Part shown: piece by piece, positions 11,481 through 20,774 of the stretch | Layout of the letters: each line of letters begins with the position of its first letter | Position numbering within the stretch: position 1 is the first letter of the stretch | Made by a program: the position numbers and the translations under genes | Assembly: GCA_039621445.1 (NCBI GenBank) | Contig: CP154957.1 | Span: 33,882,843-33,946,842 of the forward strand | Direction: 5' to 3' | Length of the DNA: 64,000 nt | Source: Euglena gracilis | Taxonomy: Eukaryota; Euglenida; Euglenophyceae; Euglenales | Notes under the pieces: model-generated | Told to the model about the DNA's origin: nothing | What the model saw: the letters and a program-made list of their open reading frames with translations, nothing else | Database searches by the model: none

Positions 11481-12084
11481 AGTGTACGTCTGATTCCCAA
11501 TTCCCCTTTCCCAATTCCCAAAATGCCTTCGCTTTCGCCTTGGCGCACCTACTTGGGAACTGAAAATCAGAGTAACAGAAAATCCCTTTTCCCACTTCCC
11601 AAGAAGCAAAGCACAGAGAAATGCAGGGAGGACGGACTGGATATCCAAGTCCGGTCCGAAGAAAAAGGAAGGACAAAGGGAAAAACAGAATACCACCTGT
11701 GGAGAGAGAAGGGGCACCCATTAGGAAATCCTAATAGGATCTGCTTCCATCCTAACTTCCTCAACGGGAGGGGACAGAAGCATACGCCTGGTACACGTCC
11801 CCCTCCCAGGGCTATGCCCGATTTCTCCTTTGGACCAGGCATTCTGGCCACAGGGATTTCGGACACAGACCTGGTCTGTGGGAGGTGCACCCTGGAGCAT
11901 CCACAGGGGCCCTTTCCGTCGCACAGGGGTCCACTCAAAGGGGGGGGGGGGGCGGAAAGGAGGGGACCCAAAAAGCCCAAAACGCGCAAAATGGTTTCAC
12001 CTATTCTGCGGTGGCTTATGGGTATATAGTATATTATAGCCCACAGGGGAAAATGGGGCTGGCAGGTTTCCTTGCCAAGCAAAC
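11481..12084 (-). repeat. Probable 3' LTR of the oldest element
   Basis: Begins AGTGTACG, like AGTGTAAA at the LTR edges of the 16.9-kb element, and shares scattered blocks with those LTRs (CTTCGCTTTCGCC, GAGTAACAG, CCCTTTTCCC, AGAATACCACCTG). The inner edge is set where sequence similar to the 3' internal region of the younger element begins (CATCCACCCAGTTTGG). An AT-rich TATA-like stretch lies near 12,030. No second LTR copy is in the window, so both edges are approximate. Confidence 0.55.
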
Positions 12085-12626
12085 CCATCCACCCAGTTTG
12101 GGTGTGCCCAAGGCACTTGGGGTTGGGTCCATGGGCATTCCAGGAAAACCCATGGGGAGGGTGTGGAAGGAGGGGGCCTCTGACCAGTCAAACCTGGACA
12201 GGGCGCATGGCCAGTCAAACCTGACCACGCAAAAGGAAATCCTACTCTACAAAACCAACTGCCGGCGACAGCATTTGCCCCGGGGGGGAAAGTAGAGAGG
12301 AGTGGGGGGTTGGTTTAGGCCAGAAAAGTTGTGCTGTCTGGCAGCCTTATGGCCTCAAACGGCCGAAAAGAAAAAGGGAAAGGAGGGAAAAGAGGCCGTC
12401 GGCCCTGTGCGCTGCGTGTCGCACGCTCGCGAGAGGGGAGAGGGAGGAGGGGTGTGCATGCATGCGCACGGAATCCTGCACATGGCAGCATCCCGGTTGG
12501 AACTTACTAGCGGCGAATACCGCAAAGGGTCTTCGAAGGGGTTGCTCGGGCGAATACCCAAACAGGGTGTCAGGCAAATACCTGACGAGGGTTCTGAAAG
12601 ACGCCGCATTGGCGCTTACAGACACC
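12085..12626 (-). other. 3' untranslated region of the oldest element
   Basis: Matches 39,530-39,800 in the younger element over several blocks, such as CATCCACCCAGTTTGG, AAAACCAACTGC, GAGAGGAGTGGGGGG and TGCTGTCTGGCAG. No ORF is shared, so this is conserved non-coding sequence between the last ORF and the LTR, including the presumed polypurine tract. Confidence 0.55.
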
Positions 12627-14595
12627 TCACCTGCCTTTATCGGCTGGGCGTTCACGCACCTCACACCAGTAGTCGTGTTGAGGGTCCCGTAATGGGTCCT
12701 CTACCAACTCCAGTTGACGTGGGGAACGCTGCGGAGCTGATTCACTCCGGATGTTGTTCAGATCCGGATCGTTGATATCAAAGGAAGGGGTCTCCCAGTC
12801 CTTGATCCAACTGTCCGGCAGCTTCTCCCTGGTACGGTCAGCATGATGCTGAAGGTACCGTTGGAGCTGCTCCCAGAAAATTCTGGACAGCATCACCGGC
12901 CAGATGATGTAATTCATCCGGGGGTGATTCGCAGGCACCTGCGGGGGCATCCCCGGGGTCTGCTTGAAGTTGACGTTATACGCCCACCTCGCTGTCCGAG
13001 CTCTTGCGGTATGGGGCCGTAATACAGCCGCCAACCAACCTCTGAAGTCCACCAAATCGTGTTCTTCAGGAGGCCACAGTGGCAAGGCGTATCCGCCATG
13101 CTGACGCTTGGAGAACAGAGGGTAAACCTGTGTCTCCCAGTCGCCATCAGTCCAGAGGTAAGGCATTCTTACCTTGGCGTGTTCCTCGACGGCGAGGCGC
13201 ATTGCCCCAGCGTCGATCTGGAACTCACGGGCCATTCTCGTGTGGCGGTAGCTTTCTACCTTTCGGAAGTCCGAGTGCTTCAGGCGGCCTTCCACCTGCT
13301 TGTACTCCTTCTTCCACTTCTCCAGTGTCTCCCGGTGCTGGGGGACAATGGTGGTGACTGCTCCATCAGCAGTCTGCACGAACTTGGCCCCTATACAGTT
13401 GATGCACAAGGCAGGGATATCCCTGTCGTGAGCATTCTCACTGTAGGAGTAGTTCAAGCTGTGCTTCCAGACGTTCAGGCACTCGCCACATACGAGCCAC
13501 ACAGTTCGGCACATATGCCCTGTGGTGGAACGTCGTGGATTGCACCTGCCGCTTGCACACATGCACAAGCGGTTGGTTGTGCCGCACATGGTGGCACACG
13601 GTGCACGTCCAAGCAAAGGACGTGCCGTGCTGGAAATCCAACACGCAGTCCTCACCAAAGTACTGTGCCAGTACTCTGGGTGAGTGCCTGTTCCAGAATG
13701 TCCAGGTATGTTCCGGGACATAGTGGAAAGGTTCTCCTCGGACGAAGAGGGGCTGAATCCGTCGATTCAGTGACCCTTTCTGGTGCCTAATAGCAGCCAG
13801 TTTCTTCGTCCTCTCTTCCACGGTGCCTAGTCTGGTCAGGATATCCTGAGTCCAGAGCTGGGCATCCGCAGGCACAGGAGGTGAAGCAGGTTCATCCTGC
13901 TCCTCATCCGTCGATCCGGCGGAAGATTGTGCCTGTCGGCCACGAGCCCTACCTTTCGGTTTGCTCTGGCCGTACCCGGACGATGCAACGGCCGAATAGT
14001 CGTGCATTGTCGTAGGGCCTTTCGGCTGTCCGCCAGTCTGACCTCCAGCGCCACCTTTCGGTGGTGGTTTCCCATCACCGCCTTTGGCAGGGGGCTTACA
14101 GGGTGCAGCACCCGGTTTGCCTCCTTTCGGCTTCGCACTCCCGGAATCAGGAGGCGACGCCTGCGGCTTACTCCTGGTATGAGCCGATGGTGCCGGAGTA
14201 GACGTTTGCCGTCTGGGCGAAGCGGGCATACTGACCGCTGGGTCGCGCATGACGCTCCGAGGGGTCGGCACACGTTCCTGGGGTTGTTCAGCCGGCCGTC
14301 GCCGAGCAGGTTCATCCTGTCCGACGAGGCGTGGCACTGTGGTCGTCACCGGAATCGGTGCTTCCACAGGCGCTGGCACTCCCAGAAACTCTGCCATTGT
14401 CCTCGGGACGGCAGGGACCCTGCGCGGTGTCGGTGGTCGTGGGGGTCTCTCCACCACTTCCATTTCGACATCCGGTCTAGGAGGTTGATCCTCCACAACC
14501 GCTGGTGCAGGTGCTACGGGAGGTTGATCCTCCGCTGTAGCCGGTGCGACAGATGGCTCTTTCGGCTGGGGTTCATCCCTTGATGGTGGTTGCAC
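12627..14595 (-). pseudogene. Broken copy of accessory ORF-D (Cys/His-rich protein)
   Basis: Two overlapping minus-strand frames (12,627-13,721 and 13,438-14,595) together match ORF-D of the 16.9-kb element. The shared core has PRVLAQYFG, a CxxCH pair (CTVCHH here, CTACHR there), an HxC, FHHxAYVxNC, a CxxC (VCGECL versus VCGGCL), CINC, and a C-terminal region with NHPRMNYIIWPVML. The N-terminal third is Pro/Lys-rich. The frame change near 13,6xx interrupts it. The regular Cys/His spacing suggests zinc binding; the cellular role is unknown. Confidence 0.65.
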
Positions 14596-15459
14596 TTCTG
14601 CCAGAGATGGAGGTGCAGGGAACAGACATCTGATGTCTCCACGTCCTCGGCAGCGGAGCCTGATGCTACGCCTCCACCTCGTGGCGTTAGTGCTGCAGCC
14701 ACGGCAGTAATGCCGGTGACCACGGCGCCGAGCACACGGCCTCCTAACGAGGTGCGTGCTGTGGGACTGGCAGGTTCTTCGAGGATATCCTCGACCACCA
14801 TACCAGTTTCCTCGGCTTGAGGCTCAGCCGTTGGAACAGGCGTAGCAGCCACCGGTATATCCCCTGCGGGTGCTTCGTCTGGCCTAGGCTGTGCCGGAGC
14901 AGGCAGAGCAGCGTAGAGGATATCCTCCACGTTCTCACCTTCCTCCTGAGGGAGTTCCTGGTCTCCACCTACCGGTGGACAGACGGGAGCCGCCGCGGGG
15001 GCCGGGGAAACTGATCGTTCCCCTGCCGCTCGCGGGGCAGAGACGAAGGAGACAGCCGTTCCTGTCGGAGCCGGCGGCGCTGCCTCCAGGATGGTGACGG
15101 AGGGGCTGCGTTCGCGTTCCTCCCGCCGCGGAATCGCGGTGGTGGAAGCGACTGACGCCTCACGTCTCCTTCGCGCCAGAGGTTCATCCTCTGGGGCGAT
15201 GAAGGCGCGCAGATCCTCGGGCGAACGAGGATCGTCAGGGTGCCATCGGCATCCCTGGGCATCCGACAGCCTGTAAAAGGCCAGCGTACTGCTGCTGGTG
15301 CTGTTGGGCCAGGGTGGCGGCCATGATGGCTGCACCCAGGCGTTGGCAGGCCTGTTCGGGCCCAGGAAGCCGCGGTAACGCGTGTCTTCCCAGATCTCGA
15401 AAAAGCCCTCCTCGAACTCCTGAACGCATGCCAGAATCGGCATACGCTGTTCGAGGATG
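14514..15459 (-). pseudogene. Truncated copy of ORF-B C-terminus and ORF-C linker
   Basis: The frame starts at the insertion junction with ILEQRMPILACVQEFEEG, which continues in frame from the right-hand fragment at 58,345 and aligns with the C-terminal part of ORF-B in the younger element. Downstream it is acidic, Pro/Ala/Glu-rich and disordered, as in ORF-C. No domain is recognised. The first residues upstream of ILEQ belong to the inserted LTR. Confidence 0.55.
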
Positions 15460-16058
15460 TGTGGGCGGCGGGAGGCGGCCTGGCGCCTGCGCATTGGAAT
15501 TAGCGAATTTTCTGCCCCATTCCGCTACTTTGTTTACCTGTGTACTTTTTCCCCCCAGGTTCTCTCTTCCGAATGTTTCACTCAAAGAATTGTGCATGCT
15601 GAAGGAAGGAATTTCAAAAATTCAATCTGATTTCAAGGAAACAATTGTCCAAGAATTTCAAAAAGTCAATCCGGAAGGTCAATCAAAAAGTAAATATTCA
15701 AATTCAAAAGAAAGAAGAGCAAGCGGCGCTGGGAAGCAAGCTGAAGGTGTTCTTCCGCCACCCCCCCCGCTACCCTTTTTTAAATTCAACCCAGGCTCTT
15801 CCTCCCCCCCTGCTGCTTCAGAGGCACCCCCAAGGAGTTGGCCAAAAATACCGGCCCCCCCCCCCCCCAATTTTTGAATTTTTTGGCTGCCGGAACCCAG
15901 GTTCTGGCTGAATTCAGGGACCGAAAGACAAAAAAAAGGGAATTTTTGGGGCGCGTGTGCCTATTTTTACCGGAGCGCCGGGTGACTGTTTTCCTCCACT
16001 CGGCCTGCCGGGGAGACCATTCCGCGCACGGTCACCGAACCGGCGAGAGGTGAAAACT
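15460..16058 (+). repeat. 5' LTR of the plus element
   Basis: Direct copy of 57,750-58,340 with scattered substitutions and small indels. It begins TGTGGGCGGCGG and ends GAAAACT against the primer site. The preceding four bases, GATG (15,456-15,459), are the likely target duplication. It inserts into the ORF-B coding region of the oldest element. Confidence 0.85.
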
Positions 16059-16069
16059 GGTAGCAGAGG
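16058..16069 (+). other. Primer binding site
   Basis: TGGTAGCAGAGG directly abuts (and shares one T with) the end of the 5' LTR. It is the complement of a CCUCUGCUACCA tRNA 3' end, the form found in eukaryotic initiator tRNA-Met. Confidence 0.8.
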
Positions 16070-16643
16070 CTTGTTCGTTCTACGTTTTCCATTGAAGGCC
16101 ATTTTCTCGAGTGCCTTCTTTTTTAAATGCAAAGCGTACACACCTCCCCAGAATTTTCCACACACGAAGAGGCTACGGCCCACCGGGACACAGACAGGAT
16201 ACCAACCTTTGCGGCGGACTCTGAAGTGGTAGCCCCCACCGCAAGTCTTTCCGATAGCCCTCGGGAAGCGCAAGAAAACACCCCGAAAAGATACCCCCGA
16301 TCCCCTGCCCCATCCCCACCAACTCCCACTCATCCCCCTCCAATCCGAGTCCCTAGTAGATAGCCCTCGAGACTCGTCCCAAGTCCCCCTCCTGTTCCCG
16401 AAATCAGCCCAGCCCCAGAGCTGGGACCCGACCCCCTGGCTACCACCCGGGGCCCCACCCTCTCAGCTTTTCCCCGGGACCCCACCCTTCCCCCAGCTGA
16501 TCCCTTCCCTGCCCTTCCCGTTCCCGTTCCCGTCCGAGGTGCCCCACCTGTGGGGCGTCCCGGAGCTGCAGAGTGAGCGGGCCTTCGCAGGCCTGCCCGT
16601 GCCCGTGCCCAGCCCCGAGCCACCGAGGAGCCCTGATGAGGGC
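16070..16643 (+). other. Leader of the plus element
   Basis: Non-coding-looking sequence between the primer site and the first usable ATG of gag. It turns strongly Pro-codon-rich (CCC-rich) after 16,280. No conserved packaging or splice signal was recognised. Confidence 0.4.
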
Positions 16644-19384
16644 ATGCGGGCCATCACTTATCGCCCCGCCCACGAGCTGGGCCCCGGCGAGTCCGAGGGC
16701 CGAGACGGAATCCCCGTCCCTGTGGCTGACCTGATCCCATCCGTGCATCCGTCCCTGCAGTTTGCTCTGCCACCCGTGCCGGTGGCAGTGCCGTCGCCGT
16801 CGCAGATGGCGTCGTCGTCCAGCCAAGCCATCGCTGCACCGGTGGGAGTGCCGCCTCCCTACCTTTCCCCCAGCGAACACCCGAGCACCACCGCCGTGCA
16901 CCCGCACTTCCGCACCCCCCCCATCCTCGGTCCGGCCGCACAAGGTGCCGCGGCTGGGCCTCTCCGATGACGAAGGAGATGACGAGGGTGAAGGAGAAGG
17001 TGAAGGTGATCAACAACGCCGTGGAGAAGGTCCTCGTGATGACGACGAGGAGTGGCTGGCGGGCGGGGACCAGAGCGAGATGTACAACGTCGAGGAGAAG
17101 CCGGACGAGGTCATGCAGGGCCCCCCCGAATGGGAGGCGGCATACGCTGCGTTGCAGACGCGGATGGACCGCCTCTGCAACACCGCCGACTTCATCGGCT
17201 CCAAGGCGAAGGAGATGTGGGACAGCTGGGCGGCCGTGAAAATGGCCGCCGCCGTGAAGGACAAGGTGGACGAGCAAGGAGTGGCGGTGCAAGAGCTGAA
17301 GAAAAGGATGGCGGCCCAGGAAGGGGCCCACGTGGACCTGATGGAGAACGTGGTGAAGGTGAATGACGACATCGTCAGACTACATCAAGGAATATCACAA
17401 CTCCACAAGCTCATGCCCATGGTGGCCACGGCGGAGGAGCGGATGACAAGACGGGAGAAGTACACCCACGAAGCGCTCGGAGACTTCGGTGAAGATCTAC
17501 GAAGGATCCAGGCGAAGGTGAAGGAGGGGGAAGACAACGCCGCGGCCGCGGTGATGGCGGTGAAGAGCGGTGTACCGACGAGTGGACTCACCGAGTTGGT
17601 GGAGGTGGCGCACCTCAGGGCCGCGGTGCAGGAGCTGCTGCAAGAGAGGGAGCGGCAGCGGGCCGAGAACGTCCAGCTGCAGGGGAAGCTCAACGCCATC
17701 GAGGTGCAGATGGCCGCCTTCACCGCCAAGGTGGAGGCGACTGCGGTGGCGCAGGGCAAGGCAGTGGAGGTGACGCCGCGCCTGGTGGAGCAGCTGCAGT
17801 ATCAGCAGGCCGAGAACGCCTCGCTGAAGGAGCAGATCAAGTTCCTGGTGGCGCAGGTGTCCTCCCTCACCACCAAGGTGGAGGCAGCCGCGACGAAGGA
17901 GCCAAAGGCCGCTGAGCTGCCGCCGCTGATCGTGGGGAGGATCCAGAAGGTGGAGACGGAGATCCAGAAGGTGGGAGCCCAAGCCCAAGGGCTGACCGTG
18001 GCCGTGCAACGGCTCGCCGCGGACAGCCCTGGTGACAAGATCCGGGTGGTGGAGGCTGAAGTGCAGAAGGTGAACGTCCAGACGCAGGCCGTGGTGATAG
18101 CCGTGCAGCGGCTGGACCAGATCGTCTCGAAGGTGATCGTATCGTCCCAAGCCAAGGCGGTGCCGGCAATGCCCGCCAAGGCTCCACCACCCCCGGCTGA
18201 TCAGCAGCCGGAATCGGTGACCCGGCAGCAACCAGTGCCAGAGGTGAGAACGGTCCAGATGGAGAAGCCCATGCAGGAGGAGTCCGTGGTGCAGGAGAAG
18301 CCGTCGTCCACCCTCCGACCAGCTCTCCGGCTGGTCCGGAAGCAGGCCGCGGCGGGAGGGGGCGGGGTGCCGTCCCTCTCCGTCGCCCGCCTGACCACGC
18401 CGTCCGCCGTCCCCGTCGCCAGCGCGTCCGCTGTGCGAGAGGTCCGCATCGCCCCGGTGCAGGCCCAGCCAGCGGCTGCACTTCCTCCCGGCGCCGCTTC
18501 ATCGGCCTCCACCCAGGCCGGTTCTGCGGGCATCCGGAGGACTGGCCTCAGTGGCGGAGGCGGTGGCTCCTGTTCCTTCGGGAACTCGAGCAGGCGTGGC
18601 CATCCATCACGTCAGCCCAGCGTCTCGCCATGTTCCGCGCGGCTTTGGACGAGGCCACGGTGCTGATGTTGGACGAGGAGATCGACACCCAGGGAGTGGT
18701 GGAGTATGCCGTGCTGTTCGCGGAGGTGGACCTGGCGAACGGCGCAGAGGACAAGGAGGTCCTGCGGCGGCGAATGAGGAAGCTGAAGCTGGTGACGAGC
18801 GGGAAGCTGACCGAGAAGTCCTGGAGGGAGTATTACGCGCAGATGGCGTCCATGGCGAGGCAGGTGGGCATGGAGGAGGAGGAGCTGGGGAAGCTCCTCG
18901 TGGAGGCCATGCCCCTCCACCCCTGGCGCCGGAAGGTGGCGCAGGAGGACAAGCGGGTGGACCACCGGTCCATCGTGCTGGAGGGCCTGCCGATGGACAC
19001 GACGGTGGAGGAGGTGAAGGAGATGATCAAGCAAGAGACCACGGTGGCCCCCGCCTCAGTGCGGAAGGCGGGGCGCCGCTTTGTGGGGGTGCCAGTGGGC
19101 GACGAGCACCGCACCCTGGTGAAGGCCGTGTACGACCGCCAGCGGCTCGAGGGCGGCAGCATCGTTACGGTGACGGCCGACTCGTGCGATCTACCGGCGA
19201 AGGACGTCCACAACCTCATGGTGAGATGGCTACGGATGGAGGCGAAGATGGCCCCCGAGAAGGAGAAGGAAATCCCGGAGAAGCGGCCGGTACCACGGTG
19301 GCAGCGGGACGTGGAGGTCGACGACACCACCGAGGAGCCGTACATCCAGGAGGTGGAGAAGACGAATGTGCCGCCGAAGAAGGA
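16644..19384 (+). CDS. gag: Gag polyprotein, coiled-coil type, frameshifted
   Basis: The first in-frame ATG is at 16,644. A Pro/Ala/Ser-rich N-terminus is followed, after a frame change near 16,950, by a run of Asp/Glu/Gly and then about 300 residues of heptad-rich coiled coil (for example LRAAVQELLQERERQRAENV and IQKVETEIQKVGAQ). A Pro/Gln/Val-rich linker follows. A second frame change near 18,550 leads into a helical capsid-like region with LRELEQAWPSITSAQRLAM, then DEATVLMLDEEIDTQGVVEY, up to the 474-bp repeat. Retroviral-type Gag proteins assemble the particle. The long coiled coil is unusual for gypsy Gag. The frame is cut at 19,384 by the unlike block and resumes at 31,296. Confidence 0.65.
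18911..19384 (+). repeat. Left copy of 474-bp gag duplication
   Basis: Begins GCCCCTCCACCCCTGGCGCC and ends CCGCCGAAGAAGGA. It is the same length as 31,296-31,769, and by eye only four bases differ. It encodes the Gag segment from HPWRRKVAQEDKR to VEKTNVPPKK. Coding sequence continues naturally only after the right copy. Confidence 0.9.
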
Positions 19385-19914
19385 TTGGATTGGATTGGAT
19401 TGACGTCACGATCGTATTCTGAGAATACGTTGGCCGCCCCGGAAAATGACTTTCCGGCCTCGTGACCGGGCCCTGAACCCGAACCCCCCTCCATACGACA
19501 CCCGTAGTAGGCAGCTGGAACGCCGTGTGGTCGATTCCTTCCTCTTGCAGCGTTCTCCATTATCCTACCCCCGGAGTGTTAGATCCAACACAGCCACAAC
19601 AGGTGGAACCGCACAGGTGCGTCACTGGCTACTGTCAATTTACCCGAACAGGATCGTTGATTAAGAACAGTAACATCAAATGCACTACTGGCTGCTGCAC
19701 AGCCATCGATCTCACTTTGGTGGGTGGACTCCAAGGGGCAGAAAAAGCTGAAGAGCAATGGGGCCTGCTAAAGACGAGCGGTGGGTGGGAGAGGGAGGAC
19801 GGACTTGGTGATCAGGGAGGGGGCGCCGAGGTTTACCGTCGACGGAGAGGGTGTGAATGTGGCCGTCGAGCTGCAGGGGAAATGGATGCCGACGCCACAC
19901 ACAGCCTAATAATC

Positions 19915-20060
19915 CTCTGGGAGGGATTGTTGCTGGTGATGAGCGGGGAGGTCAGCTAGCCGGACGGTGACACAGGCAACCTCTGGCGCCAGGCAGTCGT
20001 CCCAGTGGTTGACCGCCAGCTGCACAGGGGACCACGGTCCACTGGATGCATGCGGGAGGT
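19915..20060 (-). CDS. Weak candidate exon, minus strand
   Basis: The minus strand reads SPVQLAVNHWDDCLAPEVA then CVTVRLADLPAHHQQQ to a stop. The composition is protein-like, unlike the surrounding low-complexity frames. It lies 3' of the endonuclease-like exon at 20,613-20,774 on the same strand. No family is recognised and the splice sites are uncertain. Confidence 0.25.
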
Positions 20061-20612
20061 GTTCCAGCCTCGGGAGATGGTGGGGGGAGGGACATCTGGG
20101 AGGCCCAGTAAGGCACTTACTTGCCAAAGGCCCCAGCGGGGGGTTGACCTGAACCCTCCGCCTCCATGGGGGATCGGCCATTCTCAGGTGGGGAACAATC
20201 GCGCCCACCATACATCCCTCCAAAGAACCCCTTACCGACATTGAACCCTGGGCGGAACGGGAGTCATCTCCTGGCGCACGGTGCACATACTCCAAGGCAT
20301 ACTCCTGCTCACCCAAGGGGGGGAATTGCTGATACATTCGTTGGGCCTATGTGAGGGATCATCTTGTCAAGTAGATGTTACCGTGCACATTGGGCCTGCC
20401 ATGTGTATGGTGTGAGCTGGGCTGTTGTGGGTATCTTACGTGGTGGGGTAAGATGGAGAGTACGTGGTTGGGGGTCATGGTCTTCGGTGGATGGGTTCTG
20501 GGGTTGCTGAGGGATGGTGCTCTTTGTTTTTTGGGGGGGGTTCTTTTTGTTGGGGGGGGTCCGGTTCACTAACTGTGTTCAATGGGGGAGGGTGTCAAGC
20601 CCACAACCGAAC

Positions 20613-20774
20613 TACCACCATGCGGCCAGAAAAGATTGGAGCCCCTGCGGGTGCACCTCGCAGGCAACCTCCTGCGGCAAGATGATATCCGCGTCGGTTA
20701 AGGTCAAGATGCGGAACAGCATTGGTAGCTTGTCCCGGAGGCCTCCGCAGTCGATTCTCAGCACGCGGGGTTGA
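20613..20774 (-). CDS. Endonuclease/exonuclease/phosphatase-like fragment
   Basis: On the minus strand, after CAACCAG, the frame reads RVLRIDCGGLRDKLPMLF, then LTLTDADIILPQEV, then LQSFLAAWW and a stop. This resembles the N-terminal part of the EEP fold as found in non-LTR retrotransposon endonucleases: a beta strand with an Asn-type position (Asp here), GLR.K, DADII.QE with the metal-binding Glu. No reverse transcriptase follows, so it is either a spliced host gene or a remnant of a LINE-like element. Confidence 0.45.

Larger units (their letters stand above)
11481..15459 (-). mobile_element. 3' half of the oldest gypsy element
   Basis: This segment has an LTR-like sequence at its left end and minus-strand ORFs homologous to the 3' ORFs of the 16.9-kb element at 39,142-56,032. 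It stops exactly at the GATG beside the plus element's left LTR. The remainder resumes at 58,345. Joining the two sides keeps the minus-strand reading frame open, so this is one element split by the 42.9-kb insertion. Many frameshifts mark it as decayed. Confidence 0.75.
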
